From NCBI GenBank assembly GCA_964480525.1, contig CAYZOV010000007.1, forward strand, positions 16,588-80,587: a stretch of DNA of 64,000 nucleotides, written 5' to 3'. Position 1 is the stretch's first letter. The number at the start of each line of letters is the position of its first letter. Below the pieces are notes generated by a model that saw only the letters and a program-made list of their open reading frames with translations, searched no databases and was not told the DNA's origin. Of the stretch, positions 17,251 to 27,300 are shown piece by piece. This stretch comes from JAAZZIT01 sp964480525 (lineage in GTDB: Bacteria > Bacillota > Clostridia > Oscillospirales > Ruminococcaceae). Both the position numbers and the translations under genes were made by a program.

Positions 17251-18989
17251 GCAGAGAAAAAATACTGTGTACATTAGGCAAATTTGACATACCCATTATT
17301 CAAATGCAGCCACCGTTTGTCGTGGATTTGTTGGAATCAAACATAATTCTGTTTGGTTTATCTCAAAGCGGAAAAACCAATTTTTTAAAAACGTTTATCA
17401 ATATTTTACACAAAAGATACAACGAAAGTCAGGAACAGATTTTTATTCTTGACTTTGGCGGAGCTTTGTCAGAATATCAGAATATGCCATTGGTAGCTGC
17501 TTATTTTGACAATTCAAACGAAGAATATGTAAAACGTGTATTTAAAATAATGGATAATATCCTGAAAGACAATATCAAAACATTAAACGGGGGAAATTAT
17601 AGAAAAGCCAAAGAAAACCAACCAATACATACCACTTTGGTTATTGATAACATAAATGCGTTTATTGATGAGTCCAGATACACTGCGTATCAGGAAAAAC
17701 TGGCAAAAATTTGCAGAGATGGATTGTCAAGAGGAATTACGGTTGTGGTTACAGCAGGCGAAACTAAAGGACTGAACAATTATTTGGGAAGTTTTAGACA
17801 AAAAATTGCTTTGGAAATGCCTGCTGACAAATATATGGATATATTTAACGGAAAAGTTGACGCTATAGGAAACTATCCCGGACATGGTTTTGCAAATGTA
17901 ACGGTAAAACAGGAAGGTATTGCCGGAACATTTCGTATGAATCTGCCTTATGAAGTGCAGTGCTTTAAGGCACAAAGTATCAATGAAACTGAGAGAGATG
18001 ACAAAGTTGTTCCGTTCCAACTTAATTTAAGAAAGAAATTCAGGTATAATTTTGACACTCAGGATTACGAAAGACACGTTAAAAAATACTTGACTTTTCC
18101 GAAAGAACTTAGTGTTGAAGATTATGAAAGATTAAAGCAAACACCGATCGGCGGAGAAAAATCAGGTCTTTGCGTTAGCGTAGGTCTGGATTATGTAGAT
18201 TTTTGCCCTGTTACTGTTAATCTGGCAAAAACTCCGGTTATTGCAATTTACGGAAAAAAGGAATTTGGAAAAACTAATCTTCTTAACCTGTTGATTGACG
18301 GTTTGGTTAAGCAGAAAAAAGATGTAAATATTGTTCTTTTTGATGATGGACGTAATCAGCTAAGCGAAATATATGATAAATATAAGGAAAATGTAACTTG
18401 TGTTTTGTTTAACAAGTACGAAAAGAAAGATTTGGCGTTAAAAGACGGGAAGTTTGTGACACGAAAAATAACACCGCTTCAGCAGTTTTATTTGCACCTT
18501 AACGAAAATTATATCGAACTTGACAAAAAATTTCTTGCCAGAATATACGGCTTGAATGAAACCGTCAGATCAGACTACGATAAGATACCGGATTATACTA
18601 TAGAACAAAAACCGTTTACTGTTTTTGTGATTCAGAGCAAACTGGTGTACCTTAATGCATTGGAGAATAAAAGATTTATAAACTTTATACTCCCCCAACT
18701 TGTTGCGGTGGCGGAAGAACGTGAATTCTTATTCATCTTTTCGGACACACAAAAATTAAGTGAGGACGAACAAACCTCGCTTTTTAACAACAGTATCTCC
18801 ACGGCTTTTTTACTCGACAACGTAGCAGAATTTGCAGGTGAAAGAGGTCAAAAAACTATATTTGGAACTATGGATACAAAAGCACTTAAAGAGGATTATG
18901 CTAGATGTGAATTAGGTGACGGGTACTGTTATGATGTTGAAGCAGACAAACTTGTAAAATTGAAATTTATTAAACACGGAAAGGATTGA
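17247..18989 (+). CDS. EssC-type ATPase, C-terminal half (EccCb-like)
   Basis: A 580-residue soluble protein with two FtsK/SpoIIIE-type P-loops: GLSQSGKT at 37-44 and GKKEFGKT at about 336-343. The first domain keeps the Walker B region TLVIDNINAF; the second is shorter and lacks a convincing Walker B, consistent with the degenerate third ATPase of EssC. It starts at TTG 17247, overlapping the stop of the first half, so the two are coupled and should assemble as one motor that reads WXG100 C-terminal signals. EssC is a single chain in Staphylococcus and Bacillus; splitting is normal in actinobacteria but unusual here. Confidence 0.82.
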   Translation: MSREKILCTLGKFDIPIIQMQPPFVVDLLESNIILFGLSQSGKTNFLKTFINILHKRYNESQEQIFILDFGGALSEYQNMPLVAAYFDNSNEEYVKRVFKIMDNILKDNIKTLNGGNYRKAKENQPIHTTLVIDNINAFIDESRYTAYQEKLAKICRDGLSRGITVVVTAGETKGLNNYLGSFRQKIALEMPADKYMDIFNGKVDAIGNYPGHGFANVTVKQEGIAGTFRMNLPYEVQCFKAQSINETERDDKVVPFQLNLRKKFRYNFDTQDYERHVKKYLTFPKELSVEDYERLKQTPIGGEKSGLCVSVGLDYVDFCPVTVNLAKTPVIAIYGKKEFGKTNLLNLLIDGLVKQKKDVNIVLFDDGRNQLSEIYDKYKENVTCVLFNKYEKKDLALKDGKFVTRKITPLQQFYLHLNENYIELDKKFLARIYGLNETVRSDYDKIPDYTIEQKPFTVFVIQSKLVYLNALENKRFINFILPQLVAVAEEREFLFIFSDTQKLSEDEQTSLFNNSISTAFLLDNVAEFAGERGQKTIFGTMDTKALKEDYARCELGDGYCYDVEADKLVKLKFIKHGKD

Positions 18990-18994
18990 TAATT

Positions 18995-19318
18995 ATGTCA
19001 GAATCGGCTTTTGTTATAGCAGATATAGAAAAAATCGTGAAATTTGAAGAGAGTAGCGAAGAAGCAATCAACGAATTTAACGCTATTAAAGAAAAGTTTA
19101 ACGATATAAATACTACACTTTTAAACAAGTGGAAAGGCGAAGGAAAAGACGCTTACAAAAAAGAATCGGATCATATTTTGGAAAACATAGGCGGAATAAA
19201 AGATGTTTTGGACGCAATTAACAACGGCGTAGTTAAGGACGCAAAAGAAGCGTATCTAAAACTTGACGGAGAACTCGGTGAGTTTAACAGGAATCCGCAG
19301 TCGTCTGAAGGAGAATAA
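18995..19318 (+). CDS. Canonical WXG100 (EsxA-like) protein
   Basis: A 107-residue helical hairpin with the genuine W-x-G turn (NKWKGEGKDAYKKE, Trp about residue 46), the diagnostic feature of the family. ATG 18995 behind GGAAAGGA is preferred over an upstream TTG that overlaps the motor stop. It should be a secreted substrate and possibly an allosteric activator of the adjacent motor. It is the only member of the cluster that keeps the tryptophan. Confidence 0.85.
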   Translation: MSESAFVIADIEKIVKFEESSEEAINEFNAIKEKFNDINTTLLNKWKGEGKDAYKKESDHILENIGGIKDVLDAINNGVVKDAKEAYLKLDGELGEFNRNPQSSEGE

Positions 19319-19320
19319 AA

Positions 19321-19500
19321 ATGGGAAGACCGAGCATCGGGGAGATAGATTTGGGTTTTGGCGAAACTCAGGCTGAAAAGCTGGGAAAATTGACTGTGCT
19401 TAATGAGGATTCGGAAAAAACCATTTATAATCTGATTTTTGCAACAAACGAGAATAACGATAAGGATAAGACAAAAGACACGTTGCCAACAAGCCAGTAG
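19321..19500 (+). CDS. Small hypothetical protein (59 aa)
   Basis: An ATG directly after the WXG100 stop, with AAGGAG 8 bases before, opens a 59-codon frame that ends in TAG at 19500. The product starts MGRPSIGEIDLGFGE and has a charged Asn/Asp/Lys-rich tail; no membrane segment. It fits tightly between two genes and the frame is well kept, so it is probably real. Function unknown; a small partner of the WXG100 protein or of toxin 2 is a guess. Confidence 0.6.
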   Translation: MGRPSIGEIDLGFGETQAEKLGKLTVLNEDSEKTIYNLIFATNENNDKDKTKDTLPTSQ

Positions 19501-19525
19501 ATGTTAAGCTGAGGAAGTGATTTAT

Positions 19526-20827
19526 ATGTCAACAATTACGCTATATGCAGGAAAAGCCAACAGTATGTCGGGAATGATAAACGACATAAAAAAGTCTGTA
19601 AAAGATTATAAGTTGAGCTTAGATTCGTTAAAAAATAAAATAAATAAAATAGACAGTAGCGTTTGCAATGTAGAAGAAGTAATAAGTTCGTTGAAAGCTT
19701 CGGCAAAAACTCAGGAAGAAAAGATTGAAAAGCTGGACGTACTGAAAGAAGAGGTAGACGATTTTGTTTCGGACGTTGTGCGAATCGACGGCGAAGTTGC
19801 GGACGTAATAGACGAAAGCAAAGACGATTTTTACGAAGAATACAGCCATTTGAAGCCTGAATGTGAGAAAAACGCTTGGGATAAATTCAAAGAGGGCTGT
19901 AAAAAGGTCGGCGAATGGTGCAAGGAGCATTGGAAAGAGATCCTCATCACAGTAACAATTGTAATAGGAGCAATATTAGCTATAGTTGCTGTTGTTGCTA
20001 CTAGCGGAATGGCTCTTGTACCGTTATTAACCACGGTGCTTACAACATTTGGAGTTTCGGCAGGTCTTGCTACAACAATTGCAACGATAACTAGTCTTTC
20101 TGTTGCTGCAATAGCGATACTTTCAACTCTTGGTTCAAGTACATTAAATATAATTGATACATGGGGGAATATTGATAATTCAGTTTTTAATACATTTCAA
20201 AATATATTAAATTGGACAAGTACAATATCGAATTGTTTTTATTCTGTTGGTTCTATTTATAGTAGTGTAAAAGGTATTTCAAATTCGAGTTTATGTGAAT
20301 ACGGAAAATCATGGACTAGAAATCCAGAATTTCGAAGTGCAATATATGGAGCAAGAAATTATAATTTTGTATTAAGTCCCAATACCTCAACATTTTGGGC
20401 TGGTTTAGGAAAAGATGGTGCTGATGTAGCAAAGAGTTTTGCTAATACCAGCGGTCGCACAACTTTGGAAAAAACAATTGAAGAACTTGGTATAAATATG
20501 CCTGAGTGGAGTAGTGTATCAGGTCCTGCTGCTTGGAGAAGTGCATCTGCATCAATAGCTATGAATTCTTCTGGCAAAACACTTGCCATTTTAGGTCAAG
20601 ATGTAGGAAAGATAATGTCATTTGGTGAAATTGGTAATGTATGGTTACACACAGAAAGCGTCTTACTTAATATTAATCCAATGGTAACAAGCGTTTCAAA
20701 ATTAGTTAATTTTGGAACTAGTAATCAATTATTAATTAATATTCCAAGAACTTTTGAATTTACATCAGGTTTATCAGGTCTATTTTCATTAAATGGAAGC
20801 ATCATCAATTGGTTAAAGGAAAATTGA
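19526..20827 (+). CDS. Polymorphic toxin 2: shared head with CD38-like ADP-ribosyl cyclase/NADase tip
   Basis: A 433-residue secreted toxin. Residues 1-137 are the same head as toxin 1 (DNA identical over 412 bp apart from one base). Residues about 140-200 are hydrophobic with two or three membrane-spanning stretches. The C-terminal part aligns by eye with the ADP-ribosyl cyclase/CD38 fold: TFWAGLGKDGADVA, TTLEKTIEELG, AAWRSASASIA, GKTLAILG, VWLHTES, NPMVTSV. These place candidates for all four CD38 catalytic residues (Trp125, Glu146, Trp189, Glu226) as W in FWAG, E in TLEKT, W in AAWRS and E in HTES. It should deplete NAD+ in target cells. No Hint domain. Start ATG 19526 follows GAGGAAG. Confidence 0.72.
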   Translation: MSTITLYAGKANSMSGMINDIKKSVKDYKLSLDSLKNKINKIDSSVCNVEEVISSLKASAKTQEEKIEKLDVLKEEVDDFVSDVVRIDGEVADVIDESKDDFYEEYSHLKPECEKNAWDKFKEGCKKVGEWCKEHWKEILITVTIVIGAILAIVAVVATSGMALVPLLTTVLTTFGVSAGLATTIATITSLSVAAIAILSTLGSSTLNIIDTWGNIDNSVFNTFQNILNWTSTISNCFYSVGSIYSSVKGISNSSLCEYGKSWTRNPEFRSAIYGARNYNFVLSPNTSTFWAGLGKDGADVAKSFANTSGRTTLEKTIEELGINMPEWSSVSGPAAWRSASASIAMNSSGKTLAILGQDVGKIMSFGEIGNVWLHTESVLLNINPMVTSVSKLVNFGTSNQLLINIPRTFEFTSGLSGLFSLNGSIINWLKEN

Positions 20828-20830
20828 TAA

Positions 20831-21385
20831 TTGAAAACACGTATGGAATTTGTAACAGTAGGCAAAGCAAGTAGCGATAAAATTTATGTAAAATATAATG
20901 ATAAAATAGCAACATTTCATGGAGAAATAGGAATAGATTATTTTTTGGTGCTTGCTAATAAAATAGAGTGGTATCCAAATAAAAAAGCAACAATTAATGA
21001 AAAAATAGAATTGATGACTATAGCAAACAAAACCTTTTTGGGTGAAAAACGGTTGTATTTTATGGCAGATGATGCAATATGGTTTGATTGGAAAGGTTCT
21101 CCATTAATTGTTATAGAAAATAATATTATAAAATCAATAAAAATATCATGTGTTTGTGAAGTACTAGCTGAAGTTGATGAGTTTAACGATATTTCCGATT
21201 TTTGTTATCTAAAAAATTATATTGCTGAACTAAAAAAAGCAAAGAAACTTTGTAAAAAACACTCCATTAATAAGTATGATGGTTATGGACATAAAAAATT
21301 TTATTATAAGTGTACAAAATGTAGAAGTGTTTGGGCTTTAACAGAACCTGACGGCAATTTTAACGGAAGATTGGAAAAACTATAG
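20831..21385 (+). CDS. Putative immunity protein for toxin 2 (Imm74-like, zinc-ribbon tail)
   Basis: A 184-residue soluble protein 3 bases after toxin 2, the classic place of an antidote. The N-terminal part (KIYVKYNDKIATFHGE, KIEWYPNK) resembles the Imm74 pattern as I remember it. The C-terminus carries a CxxH..CxxC zinc-ribbon-like unit (LCKKH and CTKC, then W.L..PDG). TTG 20831 is preferred because AAAGGA lies 10 bases before it; ATG 20843 is the alternative. Codon use is very AT-rich compared with neighbours, in line with recent gain. It should bind and block the NADase tip. Confidence 0.65.
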   Translation: MKTRMEFVTVGKASSDKIYVKYNDKIATFHGEIGIDYFLVLANKIEWYPNKKATINEKIELMTIANKTFLGEKRLYFMADDAIWFDWKGSPLIVIENNIIKSIKISCVCEVLAEVDEFNDISDFCYLKNYIAELKKAKKLCKKHSINKYDGYGHKKFYYKCTKCRSVWALTEPDGNFNGRLEKL

Positions 21386-21558
21386 GTTTATAGCTATAGA
21401 CACGATAAAATATATGATCAATTATATTTCCAATCAAAAGTGCGGAATTAAAAAATAAGCAGTAAAATAGCGGAATATTTTTTACGTTTTGATAGCGCTG
21501 ATAATAGTAAGTACATTTTTTACGATGAATATGAATACTTAAAAACCGGATATTGAGG
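21386..21558 (+). pseudogene. Decayed coding fragment
   Basis: After the immunity gene, a frame without a start codon (about 21452-21555) encodes a plausible protein end, AEYFLRFDSADNSKYIF then DEYEYLKTGY and a stop. Upstream parts are broken by stops. It looks like the remains of an immunity-type gene displaced by cassette replacement. Family not identified. Confidence 0.4.
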
Positions 21559-21729
21559 ATGGAGAATAGTGAGATCATGTATGAGGCTTTCAGGGACGCA
21601 ACTAAATCGACAAGGGAAAAAGAAAATGGCAAAACTGGCGTAACTGTAGTGTGGTCATTCTCAGACGAGACTTACATAGCAACATTAGACTGGAAGGATA
21701 AATATGAATATAATTTAGAGAATAAATAA
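21559..21729 (+). CDS. Small ORF, probable cassette remnant (56 aa)
   Basis: ATG 21559 opens 56 codons (MENSEIMYEAFRDATKS...) ending TAA at 21729, with GTGVTVVWSFSDE-like beta-strand content (read GVTVVWSFSDETYIATLDW). There is only a weak site (TTGAGG) upstream. It could be a tail of an immunity protein restarted after a frameshift, or a genuine small antidote. Function unknown. Confidence 0.4.
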   Translation: MENSEIMYEAFRDATKSTREKENGKTGVTVVWSFSDETYIATLDWKDKYEYNLENK

Positions 21730-21755
21730 ATTAAAGACAAGGATTTGAAAAACAA

Positions 21756-23624
21756 ATGAGCAACGAAATAATCGGAACAAAATTCAAATACACAGTAGAT
21801 ACATCTTATGGCATAAACCAAGACGGTTTCATAGCCATAGGTACCGAAAGTATTGTATACAAAGGACTGAAAACCGCCGACAACGGAGAACTTCAATTTT
21901 CATGCGTTTTGAAATTTAAACCAAGGTATGTTCCCTCAAACGGTGTGATTATTGACAGATTCAAAGTATTTAAAGATGAGGAACAGAGAATTTTTGAAGA
22001 ACTTCAGGAGTGTCGTTCAATAGTCAGAATTTATGACGTTATTGAAAACATTGGCGATTTTAGTATGCCATGTGACAAAATACAGAACAAAGTGATAAAT
22101 TCATCGGGATATTTTTGTGTCGTTGAAGAATACATTGACGGTTGGTCACTTGAAGAATATTGCCGTCAAGAACGGTGGAAGCTAAGAAAGATTGAACAAG
22201 TAGGAAACAATCTTAGCAGAGTTGTGGATTATCAAGAGTATACAGACGACGAAAAGAATATAGTAGCATTGAGTTATTATAAGAATTATGACAACATTCT
22301 TAAATATCAAAGTGAAATTTTTCAGTTTATGATAAATCTTTGCGAAATTTTGGAGTTTGTGACAGAAAAGAAAAACATACTGCACTTGGACATAAAACCT
22401 GAAAATATAATGGTTACAAAGTATGGAAAAGAACTTGTTTTGATAGATTTCGGTAGGTCAAAACGCACCACAAAAGCAGATAGATTTGTTGAAAGCAACC
22501 TTTTAAAAGTAAACTATAATGACAATGAATCAGTAGAAAAAATGTTCCAATACGGAACATTGGGATACGCTGCTCCGGAATGTTATGCCGACGCAATCGA
22601 AGGTTCGATGTTTCCGTTTAAGCAGGATTTTGTGCGTGGAAAAATGTCTATTGAAAGTGATATTTTTTCATTTGGCGCAACTTTTTGGGAATGTTTAAAC
22701 ATATTTGAGCTGGTTACAAAAAGCGAAGAATTTTGCAAAGACGGTCACGATTTTTATAAGAACTATTTTCTCAACGACGCAGCGTATTGCAACAGAGATT
22801 TGACACTTACTTCGTTACATTATCATAAAAAGCTTGAAAATATTATAAAAAAATGTACCAGAAAGCGTATCAAAAACTATACGGATTTTGACAACGACAA
22901 TTATTATCATTCTTACAGCACCTTAAGAAAAGATATAGAGGAAGCAAAAAATTCAGCTCCTACAATTGTCAGAGCCGAAAACCTCAAAGTGAGAAATGCT
23001 TTTTCAATGTTTGGCATAATGCTTGCTGTGAGCGTAACATTTTTTGTTATTTCCGCAATTTACAGATCTGTAGGATTCGGAATCGCCAAAGACAAATGGA
23101 ACAACATGACTGAAAGTTATAACGTTACGCAGTTTTACAAACTTAAAACCATAGCAAATGATTTGATGAAAACTGTTCCCGTCGGAAAAGCAGACGAAAC
23201 TTATTCTATGATAGCAAAGTTTACATATTCAGATGGTGATATTGACGAACAAGAGGCACAAATGCTTTTGGAACTTTTGGACGGTATGTCAAGCAATTAT
23301 ATCGGAGATTATATTGATGAGATTATGCAAAATGCTAATACGAAAAGCTTTAAAGAAATTTCCACAGGTATTGTTAAGCTCGACGACGAATACGACTGCG
23401 TGGGTTATGAACTAGCCGGTGCCATATATAACGCAGAAGTGGGAAAAACCGAAGTGGTTGACTCATACAAGACGTTAAAAGAACACAAATATAACGAAAA
23501 ATTCAGAAACGCCGTTATTAAACTAAAAAATGTTCTGGATAACGACGAAAGCATAAAAGTGATTTCAGAACACGAGGGCGTTTCGAGAAGTTCGGTACAA
23601 GAGTTTTTTAAAGGAATAGGGTGA
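21756..23624 (+). CDS. Membrane Ser/Thr protein kinase with EssB-like topology
   Basis: A 622-residue protein. A cytosolic Hanks-type kinase domain (about 20-400) carries an ATP-lysine candidate Lys53 (VLKFK), catalytic loop HLDIKPEN (210-217, Asp212), metal-binding DFG (231-233), APE (273-275) and Asp302 in SDIFSFG. One transmembrane helix lies at 414-436, followed by a helical extracytoplasmic domain of about 185 residues. EssB/YukC of type VII systems has the same plan but a pseudokinase; here the catalytic residues look complete. No PASTA repeats, so it is not a PknB-type wall sensor. ATG 21756 follows AAGGA. The stop overlaps the next gene. Confidence 0.8.
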   Translation: MSNEIIGTKFKYTVDTSYGINQDGFIAIGTESIVYKGLKTADNGELQFSCVLKFKPRYVPSNGVIIDRFKVFKDEEQRIFEELQECRSIVRIYDVIENIGDFSMPCDKIQNKVINSSGYFCVVEEYIDGWSLEEYCRQERWKLRKIEQVGNNLSRVVDYQEYTDDEKNIVALSYYKNYDNILKYQSEIFQFMINLCEILEFVTEKKNILHLDIKPENIMVTKYGKELVLIDFGRSKRTTKADRFVESNLLKVNYNDNESVEKMFQYGTLGYAAPECYADAIEGSMFPFKQDFVRGKMSIESDIFSFGATFWECLNIFELVTKSEEFCKDGHDFYKNYFLNDAAYCNRDLTLTSLHYHKKLENIIKKCTRKRIKNYTDFDNDNYYHSYSTLRKDIEEAKNSAPTIVRAENLKVRNAFSMFGIMLAVSVTFFVISAIYRSVGFGIAKDKWNNMTESYNVTQFYKLKTIANDLMKTVPVGKADETYSMIAKFTYSDGDIDEQEAQMLLELLDGMSSNYIGDYIDEIMQNANTKSFKEISTGIVKLDDEYDCVGYELAGAIYNAEVGKTEVVDSYKTLKEHKYNEKFRNAVIKLKNVLDNDESIKVISEHEGVSRSSVQEFFKGIG

Positions 23625-23968
23625 GAAGATATATGAGGGCTGTAAAAAACTTTTTAGAAAAGCATTTGCTGATTCACTATGTAATAAAAGCGTTTTTAAA
23701 AGCATTGGTGATTTCGGTGGCGTTTTTTGTAATGGTGTTTGGATTTTTGAAAATAACAGGCAAATACACGATAATAGAAAGTATGCTGGATTTGAAATAC
23801 GATTCACCGTGGATAATCGCACCTTTGATAATTGCAACGGCTTTGGCAATAGTCGCATTTATTGTAGGTATGATTTTGTATTTGTATAAATACAAACGCA
23901 GCAGTTATAAGGGCGACTTTTACAGGTCGCTGGTCAGGGTTTTGGGCAAAAACGTAAAACGAGGTTGA
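23621..23968 (+). CDS. Small membrane protein, two transmembrane helices
   Basis: A 115-residue protein with hydrophobic segments at about 28-46 and 65-90 and basic ends. GTG 23621 overlaps the kinase stop and has AAAGGAA before it; ATG 23633 is the alternative. Position and coupling suggest a membrane component of the secretion channel, perhaps replacing EssA, but there is no family signature I recognise. Confidence 0.65.
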   Translation: MRRYMRAVKNFLEKHLLIHYVIKAFLKALVISVAFFVMVFGFLKITGKYTIIESMLDLKYDSPWIIAPLIIATALAIVAFIVGMILYLYKYKRSSYKGDFYRSLVRVLGKNVKRG

Positions 23969-23972
23969 GAAA

Positions 23973-24350
23973 ATGAAACTAAAGGTGTTAAATGTTATAT
24001 CCGGGGTTTTGTTTTTTTGTTCCTCATTAAGCTTGCTTTTGATTCCGTTTTTAAGTAATGATGAAATATCGATTGCAGAATTTGCGGTTGCAACAATGTT
24101 TTGGGTTGGATTGTTAGCGGGAACGGTTATTCAAATAATGTTGTTTCTTAACTGCAAAAAACAACCAAAAACACCAAAAACAAAAGCAAGGCGCACGATA
24201 GAAATATTGTTTTTTATGTCGTGCATGGGGATTGTCCCCACTATGTTATTCTTCAACAAAAATGAGTTTGTACTTCCGATAAACTTGTTTTTTATATTGA
24301 TTTTTGCACAAACAAGTTTTGTGCTTAAAAGAATGGAGGATTTAAAATGA
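23973..24350 (+). CDS. Small membrane protein, four transmembrane helices
   Basis: A 125-residue hydrophobic protein with four predicted helices (about 5-25, 33-58, 75-92, 98-116) and a Lys-rich cytosolic loop after the second. ATG 23973 follows GAGG 5 bases behind the previous stop. The stop overlaps the start of the giant surface protein. No family recognised; a channel or assembly component of the cluster is a reasonable inference from position only. Confidence 0.65.
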   Translation: MKLKVLNVISGVLFFCSSLSLLLIPFLSNDEISIAEFAVATMFWVGLLAGTVIQIMLFLNCKKQPKTPKTKARRTIEILFFMSCMGIVPTMLFFNKNEFVLPINLFFILIFAQTSFVLKRMEDLK

Positions 24351-27300
24351 AAAAAAGGATTTTGTCTTTAATTATGACGGTTTTATTTGTCATAAACAGT
24401 TTTCCTTTGTCTGTTGTTGCAGAGAATATCGAAACCAAAAGCGTTACGGAAGTTATATTGCAGGTTGGTTTTGAAAAAAATGTATCTGTAGAAAACAAAG
24501 AATATGACGGAAAACTGACGGCAAATGTTGACTGTGAAAATGTAAAACTTGTAAACGCAACCACGTCAAAGGTGATAAGCGGTTATGATGTTTGGGTTGA
24601 AGCTGACGGAGAATTTGAAAGTAAAGACGCTTCCGCCAGTCGAAAAAAAGTAACTGTATCAGGATTTAGGCTCGTCGGTGGCGACAGCGATAAATTCAAA
24701 CTCGTTGGCAATTATGAAGCGATTGAAAAATACGCTTATATTACCCCGAAAGAATTGACTGTTACGCCAAAAGAAGCGTGGATATATTACGGACAGGAAA
24801 TGCCTGCTTCTTTTGAATATGACGTAGAACAGCCAAGTGAAGGCAAAGTTAATTTAAATGTTACAATTGCCGTAATCGATCAGGCAAAAGATGTAGGTAA
24901 ATATGATTATTTTATCGTTGAGCAAACATCAGATAACGCAAATTATACAGGTAAGCTGTCGGAAGAATCCAAGTTTGAAATAAGAGAGTATTCTCCTGAA
25001 AATGGAAGCCTGCTTCAAGACGGTACATATTTTTCAAATAAAGTAACACTAGTTGCACCTGAAAGTTTTGCCATAAGTACTGACGGAAAAAACTTTAGTG
25101 AACAAGTAAATGTTTCGTTGGAAGAAACAAAAGCAAATGAGAAAAAATATGTTGCATATTATTTGAAAAATCTAAATAACGGTGCTATTAGTAAAGAACT
25201 TCAACATGGTTATTTTTGTAGCATCAGCAAACCTGAGATTATTAGCGCAGAGCTAACAAAAATAAAAGCCAACAGTTTGTTGGGGTATGTATTATCTGCC
25301 GGATTTGTGGGAAATGACAATGTAATGCTGACAATAACCGTAAAAGGCACCGGCATAAATCAAGATACCACGGTGTATTTAAACGGAGAAAATGAATACA
25401 GCAAATCTGTATTAACTTCGTCAGGCGAAATAATTGACGGTATTTATTATTATACTGCCAGCTTTATAGTTGAATTGCCTGAGAGTAATTATTTCAAGAG
25501 TAAATTCACGGCTTATACCGAAAACCAAGCGGGAAAAAGCGACAAAAAAGACCTTGAAATGGAATACGACAACCACAGTCATGAAACATTGATTTTAGAC
25601 AAAATCGCACCTGAGATTGATGTAAATATCACATATCATAACAAAGAAGGTTATGTTGAAGCAACAGGAACTATAAAAGACATAGAATCCGGCGTTAATA
25701 AAATTGAATACTACTGGGATGCAAAATCAAATAACGTCTACAGTAATTATGAAATAAAAGAAAACGGTGCGTTTTCGGTAAAATTATACTATTATGAAGT
25801 ATCTAAGGAAAAATACCCGTATACTTTGCATTTAAGAGTTACGGATAATGCGGGAAACTGTACTGAAGTTGATTGCAACGGTGCTGAAAACGGTCAGGAT
25901 ACAAAGGCTCCTATAGTAACAATTGAGGGCTTCCGTGAAAAGAATAGCACAGATTTTGACGGCTGTGTTAATTATCTGGAATTCGGAAACTATGCCAAAG
26001 ATGATGTAGAACTTGTTGTTAAGGCTGAAGATGTTTCTGAAACAGATTTTAATTCGGGAATCAAAAACGTTGCTTTGTATGACGGAGACAGTCTTATTAA
26101 AAGACTTAGCAGTCCTAATGAAGACAACGAATATGTGTTTGTAATTTCCAAAAATACAAGAATAGAAAACATGACCGTAAAAGCTATGGATAACTGTGGC
26201 TTTACCACCACAGTAGGTGTAAACAGTCAAATAACAGACATGATTTCAAATGTTCTTGTTGTTGAAGGCGACTCAGCCGAAATCTCGTTTAATACTTCTG
26301 AAGCAGCCAGAATTGAGGAAAACGAAGAAGAAACAGTATATTGGTATAATAACAAAGGCGGTATTATCACTGTAAATGTAAATGATGATAAGAGCGTCAG
26401 CGGAATATACAGCGGAATCGGTAATGTAAAAATTACGGACGAATCCGGCGAAACTGTTGATGTTTTGAATGACATAAATTATTCAGATGAACAAAAAAAT
26501 TCAGACGTGTTTTTATTTGACACATCGAAATTAGCTGACGGAATACACATAATCAAGGTGAAAGTAATTGATAACGCCGGAAATACCAGCGAATCGAGCA
26601 TTACAGTCGGTGTTGATAAGCAGTCCCCTGAAGCGAAAATATCCGCATACACAATTGTTGAGCCAGATGAAAAAAACGAAGGAAAACAAATTGGTGAAAA
26701 GATTTGGTTTAGCGACAGCAATGTTGTCACGTTCCGTGTTGATGTTGCGCCTGATACTGTTTCGGGAATTGACAGTATTGAACTTAATATAAACGATAGA
26801 AAAGTTTTATTTGCAAAAAACGATATACTATTTGACGAACACAACTATTACGTTACTGTCGATACCACAGACATAAATTATGATAATGAACATAAATATG
26901 TAGTGAAAACAGTTGTTACGGACGTTGCGAAAAATGAAGTAGAGTTATCTGACACGGTTTATGTAGACTGCTATACACCGGAAATAAATAGTTTTGAAGC
27001 TGAAAAAGAAAGTTCGGCACTTGACAAAATATTACACATACTTACATTTGGCGTTTACTCAAATGACAGTTTAGTATTCAAAGCGGACGTTTCTGACGAT
27101 AGCGAAATAGAAAATGTCGTTATAGAATACGTTGATTCTGTGGGAATTAAACAAACAGCAAGTATGTCAAAGAACGCTGACGGTGCTTATTGTTACAAGA
27201 TTCCTGTTGACTATAAAAATGTGTTGCAGAGTGATGTTGTAATTACAGCATACGACAAGTTTGGAAAAAATGTTTCCAATAATCTGTTCACTATGATAGA

